The notes beneath the pieces are model-generated. The model was not told the origin of the DNA and did not search any database. It worked only from the letters and a program-made list of their open reading frames with translations. Position numbers and translations under genes: made by a program. 32,556 nucleotides of DNA. It comes from a virus. Below are positions 31,501 to 32,556 of the stretch, piece after piece. The DNA lies in the IMG/VR virus record IMGVR_UViG_3300050014_001325, positions 1 through 32,556 of that record; one strand, written 5' to 3'. How positions within the stretch are numbered: the stretch's first letter is position 1; each line of letters opens with the position of its first letter.

Positions 31501-31524
31501 CCCCGCCTGCGAGCGGGGTTTTTT
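31501..31524 (+). terminator. Intrinsic terminator between holin and endolysin genes
   Basis: CCCCGC (31501-31506) pairs with GCGGGG (31513-31518) over a six-base loop, followed by six T. It may set the ratio of holin to the downstream lysis proteins. Confidence 0.8.
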
Positions 31525-31547
31525 ATTGCCGAAAGGAACCCCCGCCC

Positions 31548-31976
31548 ATGAATAGCGAATTACCGCGCGGCGTGCGGAACAACAACCCCGGAAATATCAA
31601 TCGAGACGGCACCAAATGGAAAGGAATGTCCCTCGACCAGTCGGGCGATCCGCGCTTTATTGTCTTCGACCGGCCGGAATGGGGCATCCGCGCCATTGGA
31701 AAAATCCTGCTGCATGACCAATCGATTGGCATTTGCACGGTGCGCGGGGCGATTACCCGCTACGCGCCATCGGTCGAAAACGACACGGCTGCCTATATCG
31801 CGTCCGTTTGCCGCAGCTTGGGCGTCGGACCCGATGACCGTGTTGATTTGACCAATCCGCGCGTCATGACGGCCTTGATCGAAGCGATTATCGCCGTCGA
31901 ATGTAGCCGTTATGAATACCCGCCGGCCGCGGTCGAGCAGGGTGTCGGTCTGGCTCTCGGCACCATGGAGGCGTGA
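31548..31976 (+). CDS. Endolysin-like peptidoglycan hydrolase
   Basis: A 142-residue protein with the start GVRNNNPGNINRDG (about 8-21), characteristic of phage structural-protein-P5/lysozyme-like hydrolases. It continues with FIVFDRPEWGIRAIGKILL and the ITRYAPSVENDTAAYIASVCRSLG segment (about 69-92) that is conserved in the same family. It lies between holin and spanin genes, so it is most likely the endolysin. The catalytic Glu is not certain from sequence alone, and a virion-associated role is an alternative. Confidence 0.75.
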   Translation: MNSELPRGVRNNNPGNINRDGTKWKGMSLDQSGDPRFIVFDRPEWGIRAIGKILLHDQSIGICTVRGAITRYAPSVENDTAAYIASVCRSLGVGPDDRVDLTNPRVMTALIEAIIAVECSRYEYPPAAVEQGVGLALGTMEA

Positions 31977-31979
31977 TCC

Positions 31980-32159
31980 ATGCGCGACATCATCCATACC
32001 AAGATCGGCCCGGCCCTACGCGATGCCTCGACCTGGGGCGCTCTCACGGCGGCAATCACCGCTGCGGCTGTCCTGCCGGCGCCGTGGTCCTACATTGTCG
32101 CGGCGGTGGCCGTGCCCGGAATTTTGCTCAAGGGAGGCGGCAATGCTGGCGCTGCTTAG
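31980..32159 (+). CDS. Small two-segment membrane protein of the lysis cassette
   Basis: A 59-residue protein, too short for many gene finders, preceded by GGAGG 8 bases before ATG 31980. The middle and C-terminal part form hydrophobic segments (about residues 19-32 and 37-51). Position between endolysin and spanin suggests a second holin or antiholin. It overlaps the Rz start by 17 bases. Confidence 0.6.
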   Translation: MRDIIHTKIGPALRDASTWGALTAAITAAAVLPAPWSYIVAAVAVPGILLKGGGNAGAA

Positions 32160-32556
32160 CAACTGGCGGATTGCCCTCGCCGCTGTCGGCGTCGTCGCCA
32201 TCATCGGTTTGGGCTGGGCACTCAAACACGAGGTCGCGGCCAATGGAGCGCTTGCGACCGTTGCGGCGACCGCTCAACAGATCGCGGACACCAATGCCGC
32301 TGCGGCTCTCCAGATCAAAGCCGATGCGGCGCGCGATATGTCCGCCGTCACGGCTCAACTCGATGCCGAGCGCGCCCGTGCGGATCGGATCGTCACCATC
32401 ACGAAAGTCATTCACGATGCCCCGAAGGACGCTTGCGAGGATTCCATTGCCCGCCCTGGCTCTGCTGGCGATGCTGCATATCTCAGCCTGTTCAACGCCG
32501 GAAGTGATCCCGCAAATCCAAGTGGTGCGGGAGCCGGTGCCGGCACCGCTCACTGA
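32143..32556 (+). CDS. Inner-membrane spanin (Rz-like)
   Basis: A 137-residue protein with an N-terminal membrane segment (about residues 8-26) and a long Ala-rich helical periplasmic region (27-100, likely coiled coil). This is the layout of Rz i-spanins. GGGAGG precedes the ATG. It would span the periplasm and pair with an outer-membrane Rz1 lipoprotein to fuse the membranes in the last step of lysis. The gene ends exactly at the end of the window. Confidence 0.8.
   Translation: MLALLSNWRIALAAVGVVAIIGLGWALKHEVAANGALATVAATAQQIADTNAAAALQIKADAARDMSAVTAQLDAERARADRIVTITKVIHDAPKDACEDSIARPGSAGDAAYLSLFNAGSDPANPSGAGAGAGTAH
32417..32556 (+). CDS. Outer-membrane spanin (Rz1-like lipoprotein), nested in Rz, truncated by window edge
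   Basis: In the +1 frame relative to Rz, ATG 32417 opens a frame of 46 codons that is still open at base 32556. Its product has Arg at residues 3, 4 and 8, a hydrophobic core (about 11-22) and a lipobox ISAC with the lipid-bearing Cys at residue 25, followed by a Pro-rich mature part (STPEVIPQIQ...). Nested Rz1 in the +1 frame of Rz is the textbook arrangement. The ribosome binding site is weak. The C-terminus lies outside the window. Confidence 0.75.
   Translation, partial: MPRRTLARIPLPALALLAMLHISACSTPEVIPQIQVVREPVPAPLT

Overview
The window carries most of a tailed-phage genome, most simply a prophage in a high-GC proteobacterium. Codon use, dense ATGA-type stop/start overlaps and protein style suggest an alphaproteobacterium, perhaps of the Rhodospirillales or Magnetospirillum kind; that placement is an impression, not a measurement. 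No integrase, transposase, attachment site, tRNA or rRNA is visible. Both edges cut through phage material: the left operon ends exactly at base 1 and an outer-membrane spanin gene runs off the right edge.

Layout. (1) 1-2462, minus strand: an early operon of six small genes led by a strong ribosome binding site and ending with a DUF2303/YfdQ-like protein. Its leader holds two hairpins and a promoter covered by a 15-bp repressor operator. (2) 2733-3608: two genes for exported proteins of the lysogenic-conversion (moron) type, beside unusually AT-rich DNA. (3) 3737-5326: the switch region, with an S24 (LexA/CI-type, self-cleaving) repressor, a divergent small Cro-like gene and a CII-like regulator. 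The same 15-bp palindrome lies between repressor and cro and upstream of the left operon. (4) 5323-10123: DnaG-type zinc-finger primase/toprim protein, a C5-cytosine methyltransferase with an unusual tandem-repeat insert, an MT-A70 adenine methyltransferase, and a P4-type SF3 helicase. These are followed by an intergenic cluster of 8-bp iterons that may be the replication origin. (5) 11087-19167: HK97-type packaging and head genes (HNH, TerS, TerL, portal, S49 protease, capsid, connectors). (6) 19164-29290: a contractile Mu-type tail and baseplate in canonical Mu gene order, including a tail-chaperone -1 frameshift at T_TTT_TTC. (7) 29294-31026: tail fibre and a small partner. (8) 31098-32556: lysis cassette with holin, muralytic enzyme, second small membrane protein, Rz and nested Rz1.

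Working together: the repressor shuts both early operons through shared operators and would be inactivated by SOS self-cleavage. The early right operon replicates and methylates the genome. The late genes build an HK97-type head on a Mu-type contractile tail, so this is a head/tail chimera, and the lysis cassette ends the cycle. The least ordinary items are the iteron cluster beside the P4-like helicase, the tandem-repeat domain of the cytosine methyltransferase, the two-hairpin leader at the left promoter, the nested Rz1, and a (GGGTC)n quadruplex-like run at the HNH/terminase junction.
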